Positions 22,605-34,891 of a stretch of 64,000 bases of DNA are shown piece after piece (position 1 is the first letter of the stretch; each line of letters opens with the position of its first letter). Origin of the DNA: Sphagnum compactum (taxonomy: Eukaryota; Bryophyta; Sphagnopsida; Sphagnales); assembly GCA_965153455.1 (NCBI GenBank), contig OZ234501.1, forward strand, positions 4,340,001-4,404,000. The letters run 5' to 3'. A program made the translations under genes and the position numbers. The notes beneath the pieces were generated by a model. That model was not told where the DNA came from and made no database searches. It saw only the letters and a list, made by a program, of their open reading frames with translations.

Positions 22605-24683
22605 AAAATTATGTCATCAGTTCCAGCCGCAACATAACAAAAATGACACAATGAGTGAGGTTATACCTTGTGAAGGTCACTCACAAAATACTAGGCAATC
22701 ACCTTCATTAAGAATAACGCTGACTACACTACCATTACTCTCCATGGCTAAACCGAATTACCCAGAATCAAGAATGATTGTCTTCATAGAGAGAGAGAAA
22801 GAGGGGAATTGTGAATAAAAGTTTTCATGATGATAATCAAAGAGAGACAAACCCAAGTGTTTCTTTTGCAATTTTGTGAGGAACTGCTCAAATGGCAATC
22901 ATGTATATATGAATAATGTCATAGAAGATCAATTATGACAATAAAATAAAACTATTATTAACTCAAGTTTCTATACTTCCTACTAAACTGCATACTAGTA
23001 TCAGCAAAGTCTGGTGCAACATACCACACAAAAACTGGTAAAACAAGGGGTCAAATTTTCCTTCCACTTATCCTTTTAAACCACAATTTCATTTTCCCAC
23101 GTCCAAGACTTGATGTGTCAACAGATCTAAAGCAAAATGGCAGAGGAAAATTGCCCATAATTAATAATTAATATAGGGTTTTCACTTGTGGTACTGGTTT
23201 GACTTGACTTTAAACATATCCTCACTCACTTAAGGAGTGGGGTTGGAGTGGCAGAGGAGAACTGCCCATAATTAATAATTAGTATAGAGTTCTTAATATT
23301 AATAAAATCATAAATGAAAATTACAATAGAATTCAAAGTTGTACTTGGTCTTGTTATAAAGTAGGTGTCAAATCATATGGGTTTAGTAGTTTATTTCATA
23401 ATTTTTCAAACTTAAGGTGTTGAAAATATTTTTTTTAGTGAATTTTGTTGTTGAAAATTCAAATAGATTACAAGAAACTGGATTTGGAAGGGCAAATGAG
23501 TTGAACGTGTTCACATTTGAGGCCAACAACATAGGCTATGTTATCTATCCATGAAGGAAAATAGTTTGTTTTGTTTTGTGATGATGTGATCTCCAAACCA
23601 TGGCATTTTTTGCTATATACTATGGGATTTATGGTCAATATGTTCTTAATGAACAAAAGTGCATCAACTTGGTGTACAATGTTTGGAATTATCGTGTGAA
23701 AGTTATCGATTATTGAACCATTTTTCATCGACAATTAATTAAAATGAAGATTGAAACCTATATTGGGATTTGGGGATGTTCATGGAATTGTTGGAAAACC
23801 CTCACCAAGGCTAATTTAATAGAATTCAAAGATCTTATACATCAATTGTTTCTGCAAAATGTTTTGCTTGTCAATCTGTTGGGGAATCAGGGACGGGTTT
23901 AGGGTTTAAGGAATAAGAGTCTATTAAAGATGGGGAAGTGAAAAAAGATTGACAATTCTCACAATTCACAAGTACTATCTCTAAATCCTACACCTTCTTT
24001 CTCAATCCAAACCTCTTGACCAAAGCTTCCCTTGCGAGCTCAGATGATGAATACATGGGCTGTATGCAACAGGTACAATTGAGAGAGAACTACAAGTACA
24101 CCTTGCGCAGTAGGTACACTGAACATTTTCAGATTGAGGGACAATACATCAATTTCATATTTCAATCCTGGTTGTGTTGCAAAAGGAAGAATTTTTTATC
24201 TTCACTCATCCTCCTTGCCACCCAAATTTTGACCCACTATTCTTGAGTTAAGCATTTCGAAACTTAGTATGTCTAGTAGATGACAGTTAGAAACACCCAT
24301 ACTTGTTCCAATATTGTAAAACCTCAGAAACATGCATGATGTAATGTGTAGTGTAGTAGTAAAGATTGCAACAAAAAAAAGTGGAAATTTATCCAAAGTC
24401 CTGCAAAACATCAATGTTGTGGGAAATATACTAAGGATTGCAATTTCGATAATCCTGCATGTGACAAGCAAGAATAAAAAATCCAAAGTACAAGCAGCAA
24501 AACAAACACAAAAATTTCTTGACATAAACTTCTCTTTTTTTAATTTTATGGAGCATTAAAGGCGTACAAAACTGTACAGATTTGCAAAAACGGATTGAAT
24601 ACTCTCATGATTTTTCACTTTTGCACAAATTCAATCTCTTCAAGCTCTAGTAAAAGCCTTCTCTTTGCTCTCTTCTTCATCTT
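22605..24683. other. AT-rich spacer with a 45-bp direct repeat
   Basis: No gene is supported. TGGCAGAGGA, a short variable step, then TGCCCATAATTAATAATTA occurs at about 23138-23180 and again at 23249-23292 in the same orientation. 24560-24683 is probably the 3' UTR of the glycine-rich protein gene. Confidence 0.6.
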
Positions 24684-26020
24684 CTAGTATCCGCCACCAT
24701 ATCCGCCACGACCTCCTCGACCACCACCACCGCCGTATCCCCCACCACCATATCCTCCCCCGCCGCGACCACCACCTCCATATCCTCCCCCGCCGCGACC
24801 ACCACCTCCATATCCTCCTCCTCGACCTCCGCCACCACGATACTGTAATTCCTCGGCATCGACATCGGTAAAATCTGCTGCAGCAGCTGTGTCGAAGAAT
24901 TCATCGCCAGCTTCCACACCATAACGACCGCCGTTGTAACCACCACGCCCAGCAACATATCCACCACGGCCACCACCAAATCCGCCACGACCACCGCCGT
25001 ATCCACCACGACCACCACCGTATCCACCCCGACCACCGCCGTATCCACCACGACCACCGCCGTATCCACCACCGTATCCTCCGTTTTGATACAATTCTTC
25101 GCTTTCGGGGATTTGGGTCGTCGTCATCTCCTCATCAACTGTCTGGAATCGAGGACCGACTCGTCCATAGCTGCCATGGTGATGAGCGTCACGATAACGT
25201 CCCTCGATGCCCATTCCCGGCTTTTTCTTCCCGTCTACTGCTGCTGCATCAGTATCCGTCGCAGTATTCGTTGTCTGTGCAAAACACCCACAACAAGGTT
25301 CAAATCCATCAAGCAAGCAGGTGAAGCTACTTCACATCCCATCAATTATTTTTCTCTAAATCTCACAGCTAGCTACAACTCCAACTTGAAACTCAGACAC
25401 CACTCCAGTACTAGCCGTCAAGCTTTGTCGCTTCTCAACTCACGGCTAAATCAAGTTCCCAAGCCCCAGCTCCAGCTTATCGAAACAAAAAGCGATGTCG
25501 ATTATATGTGAAAATCAGACTTGACGACGACAGTCGTTGAAGACATTGCAGCTGCTGTCGAACTGATTTGCAATGAATTCAACTGCAGCTACGTTTGAAA
25601 AACAGCACAGAAAGTACTAGATCGAGATTTTCTACCGATCAGGTCCTAGTGCGCTTGAATACTGTAGTAGTAGTACTCAAGCTCACTCTTCGACGACTTT
25701 GGTTTGACAGACTTGCAGCACCTGCGAAGATTATTGCTGCAGCAGCAGCAGCCACTTCATTCTGTACAAGACAAAATCATTATTGATTCTTGATCTCATG
25801 TGTGTACCTCAGAATTCGCGGACTGGAGCAGTTTGCGCGTAACTGTCGGCTCTTCATCGTTTTGAGCTGCAGCAGCAGGAAGATCTGAAGCAGACGCACT
25901 TATAACTGGGAGCAATACAAAGGCGACTAGGGAGAGAAGAAGCGCAAGAGATAGCATCAGCGCCAGAGGTCCCGAGTTATTATACTGGGCCCTGCTGCGG
26001 CTGCGAGAAACACCCAACAT
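24684..26020 (-). CDS. Secreted glycine-rich (GRP-type) protein
   Basis: Minus-strand exons 26020..25808 and 25274..24684 join in phase 0 (GAG|GTACAC donor, CAG|ACAACG acceptor) to give 267 aa. The N-terminus (MLGVSRSRSRAQYNNSG, then LALMLSLALLLSLVAFVLL) looks like a signal peptide or single anchor, with AS-rich residues after it. A short acidic region (NDEEPTVTRKLLQS) and KKKPGMGIEGRYRD follow. The C-terminal ~140 residues are mostly GGYGGGRGG-type repeats with an interrupting stretch around FFDTAAAADFTDVD. The repeats resemble cell-wall GRPs, and RGG-like units can also bind RNA, but the leader favours the secretory route. Function is not known from sequence. An in-frame ATG at 26050 would add ten residues (MEVLHECLVI); I chose the inner ATG because it puts the hydrophobic segment nearer the start. 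Confidence 0.75.
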
Positions 26021-26847
26021 GATCACTAAGCACTCGTGCAGCACTTCCAAATGGGTCGAAATCGCCTGCCTGTTTTGTGAAAGAGATACTGGCAGAGAGA
26101 GATCAATTCCTGAATCCTGGCGCTGTTCTATAAGAGGAGTGGATCAAGCGGCATTTGCAGATGAAAATGGACGCCAGGGGGAATTGATCTTTTATAGCAG
26201 CAACATAGCAGCTTACAGGGACAGATGGAGTACAAGTTTCGCAGCTGCATGGATGTGCGAGTCGACATGGTTGCTGCTGCATGAGATCGATGGAGCTTGA
26301 CAGTTCTACCGGTTGACTTCGCAGTGTGTGCAGGTTGCCAATTTGTAGCTGCTTGCTTGCAATAGTAAGTAAAAAGCTAGCTAGCAGTTTGTTCATGATG
26401 AAGTTGCAACAACAACAAGATGCAAGATGGTACAGCTGGTGGCGATGCAGCTGGGACTCATGAGTCATGATCTCTTAAGGGCAAAAAAAAACAAAAAAAA
26501 ACAAAAACAAAAAGAACAAATTCTACGAATTCATTCGGAAAATTTCTTCAATGGGTTTTTTTTTTTTGCTGCTGCGGCTGCATGGAGATCGAACCGCATG
26601 GAGATCAGAAGTTCCAAAAAACTGATTGATCAGGAAGATGAATGCGAACCAACATGCAGACTCGATTCATGACGTGCCTGCTGTTGCGACAGAAACGACC
26701 ATGGTTTTAGGGTTTAGGGTTTTACCAAGTTAGAGAAACTCAGAATTATCTATGGAAAAGTTTTTAGAATAAAAAATGATGAAAAAATCCTAAATTTTCC
26801 TGATCACTCTTCAATGCTTCTTTTTTGTAACCACCATGGGCCAAAGG

Positions 26848-26879
<32 letters not shown>

Positions 26880-27118
26880 GGTTTTTTTTGGTTATTATTA
26901 TTATTATTATTATTTATTTTTTAAAATTTGCAATTAGATGGGTGTTTAGTGTTTTGGGCGATTTCTCTTACAAGAAGAAGCCTGAGGATTTTGTGATCAA
27001 AGACTTCTTGTTTTTCTCAGGAAATGTTATGATGGACCATGTTGCAATCCAAATCCTTTTTATAGAAATCAATGCCCATTATGTAAGACCACACCATATA
27101 TTTATTTATTTATTTATT
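26021..27118. promoter_or_regulatory. Upstream region of the glycine-rich gene
   Basis: Upstream of the minus-strand GRP. It holds a telomere-like TTTTAGGGTTTAGGGTTTT tract near 26704-26722 (telo-box in either orientation), an AAAT repeat (about 26848-26876) and an ATT repeat (about 26893-26912). No gene is seen; the open frames here are low-complexity. Confidence 0.45.
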
Positions 27119-27192
27119 TGAGCTGGGAGATGTGGCCAGTTGACTCGAACTACAAGGCAAAACCCAAGTTGCAGTCCAACTCAGCCTTTTTT
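27098..27192 (-). mobile_element. tRNA-derived SINE-like element with AAAT tail
   Basis: On the minus strand, GGCTGAGTTGGACT (about 27186-27173) matches a Pol III A box. AGTTCGAGTCA (about 27152-27142) resembles a B box about 30 bp downstream. A short body then runs into an AAATAAATAAATAAAT tail (27119-27098). A boxed tRNA-like head plus a simple 3' tail is the classic SINE layout. Target-site duplications were not identified. Confidence 0.45.
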
Positions 27193-27543
27193 TTTTTTGG
27201 TTTCCTGCTGGCTATATATAGCCAAAATGCTATATTAAAAATTTAAAAAGTACTAATATCATGTGCTTTTTGAGTTTTTCAATAGCCATAATTAGACCCA
27301 AATTTAAGAGAATTTTCTCAGATTTCTGGACATGGTTATATTAGGTAGCCAAAAATAATATAGAAGGTTTTTTGTTTTTAATAAAAATTTCTTTTCATAT
27401 TTAACTTATAGCCCAAATTTGACTAAATCTTCTTATGAATCATCGCCACTTTGGCTATAACACAAAATTGCCCCAAAAAAACCACTGCTCCAACTTCCAC
27501 CATATGCAGCAATGGCTGGCTTCCCTACTAAAACTAGGTATAA

Positions 27544-27883
27544 CTAGTGTGAACCCGGTGCATAATGCACCCGTCGAGCTCCCCCCCGCTCGGTCCTTCT
27601 CATTGCCCACTCCGGTTTTTTATCCCGTCGACCCTCCTCGTCCTTCTCATTTTCCACTTCGATTCTTTAACCCGTTGATCCTCCCCCCCCTTTCCTCGTT
27701 ATATATAATTAACTTCTCGCCCCATGCTGGCCTCCCCCCCCCGGCCCCGTTACCAAGCCCTGTCGTAAAAAATGCATTGCCCGGTTCTGCCATATAAAAT
27801 GCAGAGACCAATTCTGCCATATTGCAATAGAATTGTCATGTCAGACAGACGCACGCATAGACGTAGTGAATTAATATAGTAAA
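27544..27883 (-). mobile_element. Non-autonomous Helitron-like element, copy A
   Basis: A ~340-bp sequence that recurs inverted at about 46844-47159. Read on the minus strand, it starts near TTTACTATATTAATTC, passes through C/G-rich blocks and a GTGCATTATGCAC hairpin, and ends in CTAG followed by T (27547-27544). A subterminal hairpin, a CTRR end and a T just outside are Helitron hallmarks. The 5' end has TT where the canonical TC would be. No protein is encoded. Confidence 0.5.
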
Positions 27884-29411
27884 TTCACAACCTACCTTAC
27901 AGACTTACTAAATGTGACCCCCCTGGGGGCTGGGCCTGGCAGATTCTTACTTACCTACCTACCTACCTACTATCCCTATTTTATGACCTACCTAAGCTGT
28001 TTTATAACCTACTACTATTGACCTTAATGGCAAGCAAAAGGCAGGAATTATTATTAGGCACTGGTCTACTATGTACTAGAGAATGGGTAGGACTAATTTT
28101 GGCTAAAATAAAAAATATTAATTTGGGTAGGACCCATATGGTTTTCTTGCAACCAGTTTGACCATATCAAATCTACTATAGCCTAACTGGATTAGTCATA
28201 AGAGGTAGTAACATTTGACCACTTGGTCAATTGAACTCCAAGCCCTTTAGGTTTTTTCTGTTTTGTGATGTTGCTCAAGTAGCAATCATTTATAAGAATA
28301 TTTAAGCCAAAATTTGGCAATATTCAAAATAGGAAAGTAGGAAATCTTTAAGCACTCTTTCATGTTGTTGGCAAATTGTGGTGAATTTTATTTTATTTTG
28401 AAAATTTTGGGGCAATTTTGAATAGCAATGTGTTTTTTTGTTTTTTGTTTTTTTTTTTTTTGGCTTTTTTCAAATTTGTGAAGTAGGTGGGTTGATGGTG
28501 ATCATACACAAGAGGACTTAGCCATTTTTTCCCCAAAATGTTTTTTTTTTTTTTTTTAATCCTTTTTACCTTTGGCACCCTACGTTTTTTTTTCCTTACA
28601 AAGTTGCGAAAATTCACCCCAAAAAAACCCCCCCAAAAAAAAAAGAAAACAGAAAATTCACCCCCTTTACCCAGGTCTTGCCAGCTAGCTCAGCCTAGGG
28701 GGTTGTAAAGACTGTCGAGTAGGTAGGTAGATATTATTCTAATTATTATTGGAAATTATTATTGAACGTAGGTAGGTGGGAGCGATTGCTCTGATTGGTC
28801 GACATTTTAGGGTTTTCCTGCTTCTCTTTCTTGTTTGTTTGTTTGTTTGTCTGGCTCGGGCTTCTTCTCTTTCGCTTTCTGTTGCAGCAACGACACCGGG
28901 GCAAGGAGACCGGGACAGACAGACAAGAGACAAAGCGAGAGCAAGAGAGAGATTGATGAGAGTTTTGAAGATTCTTGGAATGACCAAGAGCAATGCAAAT
29001 GTGCGATTCTTGGGTTGTTGTTTCTTGTTTCGTGGTGGGTTTTGTTTCTGAAGCAGAAAGTGCAGAGACGAGAGATGTGGACACGGCCCACGACTGCCCT
29101 TTCTGACGGATCGAAGGAAAACCCAAAAGAAGTGGCGTTGTGGAGGTGGAGATGGCAAGTGAAGTTTGTAAGTAAGCTGAGAGACTAAGTGTCGAATTTG
29201 ATACAGTGCTTTTCAGCATGGATAGGTTAGAGTCGTGGAGTTTTGCTAATTGAGAAGAGAGAGAGAGAGACGCACGCACGCACGCATACACACACACACA
29301 CACACATAGAGACAGAGATAAGACAGGGGAAAGGGGCGAGAACAAGAAGGAGGAGGAGGGGGGGGGTTGGGGGAGGGGCTGGAGAAAGGAAGGGAGAGAG
29401 GAGAGGGAGAG
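27884..29411. other. Spacer and probable COG4 promoter/leader
   Basis: No gene is supported. Low-complexity tracts include T runs (28434-28560), (GTTT)n at about 28830, and GA, CG-CA and G tracts (29256-29370) just before the COG4 ATG. Several long open frames on both strands at 28739-29500 arise from these GA/TC-rich tracts and share no conserved domain. Confidence 0.55.
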
Positions 29412-32400
29412 ATGGGGTCGTTGACGCCATCAGTGCGTGTGCGGAACGTACCGGCACCAGCTTCATCTCTACCGCTCTCCAACGGCGTGATCAACAACAA
29501 CGGAGGTCATCATGCAAGCAATGGCTACATGGATCATCTACACGAAGAGTTGGCCGTGTTTGAGAGTGATGTCTTTGATGCGCAAGCATATGTGGAAGCC
29601 AAATGCCAGTCCATGAGCGAGAAGGTATGGTGTCTCTCTGAAGAAACCCCAACCATGCTTTGTCATCAGCTACTGCTGCTCAGCTATGTCCTCTCCTCAG
29701 CAGCTGTTTTGTTGCAGCTGAGGGTTTAATGTCCACTAGGATAAAACATGCTTATGCAAAGGGGGATCTGCATCTCTAGCAGGTAATGAGAGATTGGTTT
29801 TGTTTTCTGTTATGTGGTGGAAATCGGCAGGGCATCCGAAAATTGTGTGAGGATCTGCTGGACTTGAAGAGATCATCAGCTGAAGAGATGCGGAAAAGTG
29901 TGTATGCAAATTATGCAGCTTTCATTCGGTGTGTGTCCTCTTTGCCAAAGTGAACTACAACTACAGAAGTTTCATTTAGTGAACTAAAAATGGTGGAAAA
30001 GAAAAGAATTTAGGCGGGCACTAGATTTTAGTTGCTACTTGAACTTGAGCTGGATTGGAACTCAGGGAGCTGCTGCACTTTGCCATCAACTGAGAGCTTT
30101 CCGTAGCTGTATGCTTAGAAGTCAATACAATGGGAGCTGCTGTTTAGTGCCAAAGCTACTCTTCTGGCAGAAGGCCTAATCACTGTCAAAATCTGTAACA
30201 GAGAAAGGGCTCAAATCATAAGTGTGGAGAAGTTCTGAAAATGTCCCGTTGGCTTTAAAACTGCATAATGTGATTTGTGGTTGTGGTGATGGTTCCATTG
30301 TATATCAGGACTTCACGAGAGATCTCAGATCTTGAAGGAGAGCTCCTGGCGATGCGCAATCTCCTGTCCTCACAGGCTGCTCTAGTCCACACCTTGGCAG
30401 AGAGTGGAGCGTCCAAACCAGTAGGCAGCATGAAGGGAGACAATGCCAAAAGGGACCTCCCCGGAAATGAGAAAGTGCTGTCAGAGCTAGAGAGGCGAGC
30501 AGAGGCTCTCCCAGATATTCTTGATGTCCTGTTGGCTGAGAAGAAGGTAGAGCAAGCACTGTTGACTTTAGATGAAGGGGACAGGTTAGTTGCTGAGGGA
30601 CTCAGTGATAATGGTAAGGCCATGAGCTCTTCTGCAGCTATGCAACTACAGGATGCCCTATTGGATAGGCGAGTAAGGCTGGCTGAATATCTGGCAGAGG
30701 CAACACAGCAGCCATCTGTTCGTGGAACAGAACTCCGATCAGCAATTGCTGCTTTAGATAGGCTTGGTGATGGGGCACGTGCTCATACACTGTTGTTGAA
30801 CTCCCACCATGAACGTCTTCAGCACAATATTAGAGGACTTCGACCTAGTGGGACATCATATGGTGGGGCATATACAGCTGCACTCTCGCAGTTGGTCTTC
30901 TCTGCTATAGCCCAGGTTTGATCTCTTTGTTTCAGAATCACCGTACGGTATGCCAAATTCTGAGGATTCATCAATAGTCAGTTTTATGGATCTGTAGCTC
31001 CAAAGAGTTTGTTTTAGCTCAAAGTTGTGAGTTTAATTGATCTGCTGAATTAGAAAGGGCCACTCTTCAAATTTTCTTTTAAATTGAACTAGAGGTTTGC
31101 TTAACAAAGAAAGATTTCTGTTTTTGGCTTTTCTGCTGTTGGAACCTTCAAAATGATCATTTCAAAGGCCTCTTTAATCTTACATGAGGCTCTTTTGAAA
31201 ACCCGCCTTATCCTCTAAATTTCTTACTCTCAAAATTCTTCTTCTTTATCTCTTTTTTTACTTTGCTTTTCTTGCCTTTTTCTTTCTCTCTCTCATTTTT
31301 CTGTGTTCCTTGCTCTTCTTGGGGTTTTTGGGGTGTTCACCTTCTCTTTTGAATTTTGTTCATCTTGACAGCATCATGGCTGAGTTTGCCCATTAACTTC
31401 CTGGTCTTGTGACACAAACTCAGTATGTTATTTAGTGTTTGTCCATTAATGAAGGCAGTGTGGGTTTCCTCTTTGTCATGATTGCTGATTAGTTTCTGTT
31501 TTTTGTCAAATCTCGAATGTCAATAACCTTGATATCGGATCATCACTCAATTCTTATCAGGTTGATTTAGATTGTAAGTATTGAGAAATTATCAGTACTT
31601 CTGAAGACATATTGTTGGCTGAAATTCCGAACTTAATTAGTCTTCAGAAGAGAAAAGGTTGCTTTTCTACGCTTGCTATTAAAATGAGCAGGATTTTGGT
31701 TTGGTGTTTCTGCCTTTGGAATCTTTAAATTGAATCTCTCAGGGGCTTTTTAATCCTGAGTGGGGGAGGGGGCTTTCCAAAGCCATGTTTGTTCTGAAGA
31801 CCATTCTCTTCAATTGTCTTCCTGGTTTCTCTCTTCTCTTCCTCTTCTTTTTGGGTTCTTTTGTGGTTTTTATTTGTTTGTGGTCCCCTTTTCTTGTTGG
31901 GTCCCTTAGTCTTCTGCTTCTCTTTTTTGTTTTGTTGAGTTATCCAGCATCATGGCCAAGACTTTATGTCACTGCTGGTATTATGACAGAAACTCATTGA
32001 ATGTATGACTCTGACCTCCAGCCACTGCCAAGAGCCAATGAAGTCAGTTGGGATGCAATGGTAGTTGGTTATTACTATACATGTTGCTATGGAAGGTTAC
32101 TTGACATGTGTGTGACTTTCACTATTGTTCAAACCCATCAATTTTTTCTTTTTTATTTTTAGGTTTGGGTTTCCTGTTTCCTCCTCTTTGTGGACACATT
32201 GCTTTATTTCAATTCTACCTCTCAATTATCTCTTAGTCCTCTTTATGTAGGCTTCAAATTGGAGAAGTATGGAGAAGTTCTCAATATTTATGAAGAGATT
32301 TAAGTGATATTGTTCCTGCTGCACTTTGCATAAGATGGTATTTACCTGAAGCACTGCTTGACATTGATTGAAGTCAGCACTGTGTCAAGTCTTCTTTATG

Positions 32401-34891
32401 CCAACTGGCCTTCCATGTTTTGTGAAGTCTCTAAGTTGCAGCTCTCTTTATGCAGGCTACAAGAGATTCAGAGGCAGTGTTTGGTGAGGAGCCTGCATAT
32501 GCTTCTGAGTTATTGCTGTGGGCTCATTCTGAAACAGAAATGTTTGCATCTCTAGTCAAGCGACATGTTCTGTCTGCATCAGCAGCTGCTGGGGGGTTGC
32601 GGGCAGCAGCAGAATGTGTCCAGATTGCTTTGGGTCACTGTCTATTGCTGGAAGATCAAGGACTGGCACTCTGTCCAGTCCTCTCTAAGCTTGTGAGGCC
32701 TAGTGTAGAGCAGGCGCTGGAAGCAAATCTTACAAGAATTGAAGAGAGTGTGGCTGCACTGGCAGCAGCTGATGATTGGGTGCTCACTCATCCTCCTGCT
32801 ATGCTGCGAGGTTCATATGGACTGCGATCCTCATATGGTGCTGGCTCTGGTGGACTTGCATCTGTTTTGAAGCTGTCTAGCAGTGCTCATCGATTCAATT
32901 TTATGGTGCAGGTGTGTGAGTTGCTTTGGTGCTTTTGGTATTCATTGGCATAATATGCAATAGATTGTCATCCCTGTGCCTGCTTCTCATGTGATTGTGT
33001 GTGCATTAGGAATATTGATCATGATGCAATCATTGCAGGATTTTCTTGAGGATGTGGCACCTCTGATAAGCATGCAGCTGGGAGCTCCTACCCTTGATGG
33101 TCTTTCTATGCTCTTTGACCAGTACATAGATATGCTCATCAAGGCAGTGCCCAGCCCTGGGGATGATGAGGATGGTGGGGCAGAAAATGGAGATGACAAA
33201 AAGGTGAGTTACAGAGTTGAGTTCACATGGGCAAGTAATTGATGATTCTATTTTCATATCATTGCACATGCAATTCTGTCTCTGACTGGCTGGATGGGAT
33301 GAAGCAAAAGATAGAGAACAGTTGAGAACATGCACTTGTGTTCTGGTGGTTGTAGATAAACCTTGTAGCCCACACTTCCGGCATCAACTCTGAAAGGACC
33401 ATACATGCTCAATCAGAAGGCTATATTTGAAAATCTCAAGTGTATCTAGTTGGTTGTGTCAGGTACGAATTGCAGGAACAGAAGCACAGCAGCTTGCACT
33501 TTTGGGGAATGCCTCAGCATTGGCTGATGAGCTCTTGCCACGTGCAGCTGCAAAGCTTGTGCCTGGAGGTGTGCATTTAATGGTGGGCAGAGATGATATC
33601 CGTTCAGGGATTCGCCGTGGCAATACAGACAGAAGCCAGTTTGCAACAGTGGCTACACGTTTACCAGAGCTCAAGGATTGGCGGCGGCGGCTGCAACGCG
33701 GTGTTGATAGACTAAGAGATCATTTCTGCAGACAATGTGTTCTTGAGTTGATTTACTATTCTGATGATGCTGAATCACAGCTCAGCCCAGAGATGTATTT
33801 GAACCTTGATTATGAGGGAGCAGATGTAGCTGCTTGGCAACAGGAACCAATGCCCTCTGCAATATTCCAGGTGCACTTTCCAGCATGGGTTTAAATTCTG
33901 GTTCCACATTTACTTGCCCAGATTAATATAGTTCCCAGTTACTAACAGGAGGATGCTGCATGGCAGGCATTGTTCAACAAGCTGACCTCTATACAACAGA
34001 CAGCAAGAGAAGTGCTAACTGGAAGGGAGAGGGTGGTAGCAGTGTTGCTGATGCGCCTCACAGAGACGCTTGTTATCTGGTTGTCTGAGGATAATGATTT
34101 TTGGGATGCATTGGAAGAAGGGGAGAGCAGCCTTGGCTCTATCGGTTTGCAGCAAGTATGTGTCAACCTTGCTCATGTGTACAGATATATCACAATACTG
34201 ATTGTTTGGACAATGCAGTATGGGAATGGATGGTAAAAGAAATCATGCTAAATAGTGGTGCTCTAACATTAAGATATGGGCTATTTTGGGCAGTTTGTGC
34301 TGGATATGCAGTTTGTGATTCAAGTGGCTGTGAATGGTCGTTTTCTATCAAGGCATATGTCACAAGTGGTGGCTGATATCTCTTTGCGAGCAGTTAACAC
34401 TTTTGCAGCCACAGGCGCCGATCCTAACAGGTTTCATTTGACCTACCTGATAGAATATTCACATTACATCCCACAACCCAAAAATTGTACGTCAGCAATC
34501 TGAATAGGATGGACACAATTAGCAAATTTATTTGATGCCGACAGCACTTTAATGTTCTGAGGTATTGGCACATTGCTGCTGAGGCAAAGGCAGTAGTCTG
34601 GGGCTTACAGCTATATATTTGACTGTCACTGGGGAGATGGAGCTTGTAGCCAACAAGAACATGGTCAGAGGCTGGAATATCTTGTCTTTAGTTAGTGGGT
34701 GCAGGAATATGCCACTAATGGAAATTATGTCTGTTTTGTGCAGTGTGTTGCTTGATGATGAGTGGTTCTTGACCTCAGCTCAGGATGCCCTCCACAAGCT
34801 TTTGGAAGGCTGGAACCGCCAAGTCAGTAGCCCAACAGCCTCAATATCAGCACAATCTGTCTCCTCATTCCGATCGCATGGGAGTGAATAA
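29412..34891 (+). CDS. COG4: Conserved oligomeric Golgi complex subunit 4 (COG4)
   Basis: Exons: 29412..29624, 29831..29928, 30309..30915, 32456..32911, 33039..33203, 33463..33870, 33967..34155, 34294..34430, 34744..34891. They total 2421 nt, giving 806 aa, close to COG4 of other eukaryotes. All phases close. COG4 is part of lobe A of the COG tether, which directs intra-Golgi retrograde vesicles to SNAREs. Evidence includes the N-terminal coiled region (GIRKLCEDLLDLKR, REISDLEGELLAMRNLLSSQ) and the RF segment AHRFNFMVQDFLEDVAPL. Further matches are LALLGNASALADELLPRA, GRERVVAVLLMRLTETLVIW with LQQFVLDMQFVIQ, and the C-terminal DDEWF. Exon 7 could instead begin 15 nt earlier at an AG at 33951 and stay in frame; I chose the later acceptor because the FQALFNKLT join fits the family. 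Confidence 0.95.

Noticed and set aside
24665-25072. His/Arg-rich (+) and Val-rich (-) frames over the glycine-rich gene
   Set aside because: These are alternative frames of the GGX repeat; the glycine-rich frame has a leader exon and clean splice sites.
28739-29563. Many overlapping frames of 80-200 codons on both strands
   Set aside because: They come from GA/TC, CA and G tracts of the COG4 leader; composition is biased and no domain is present.
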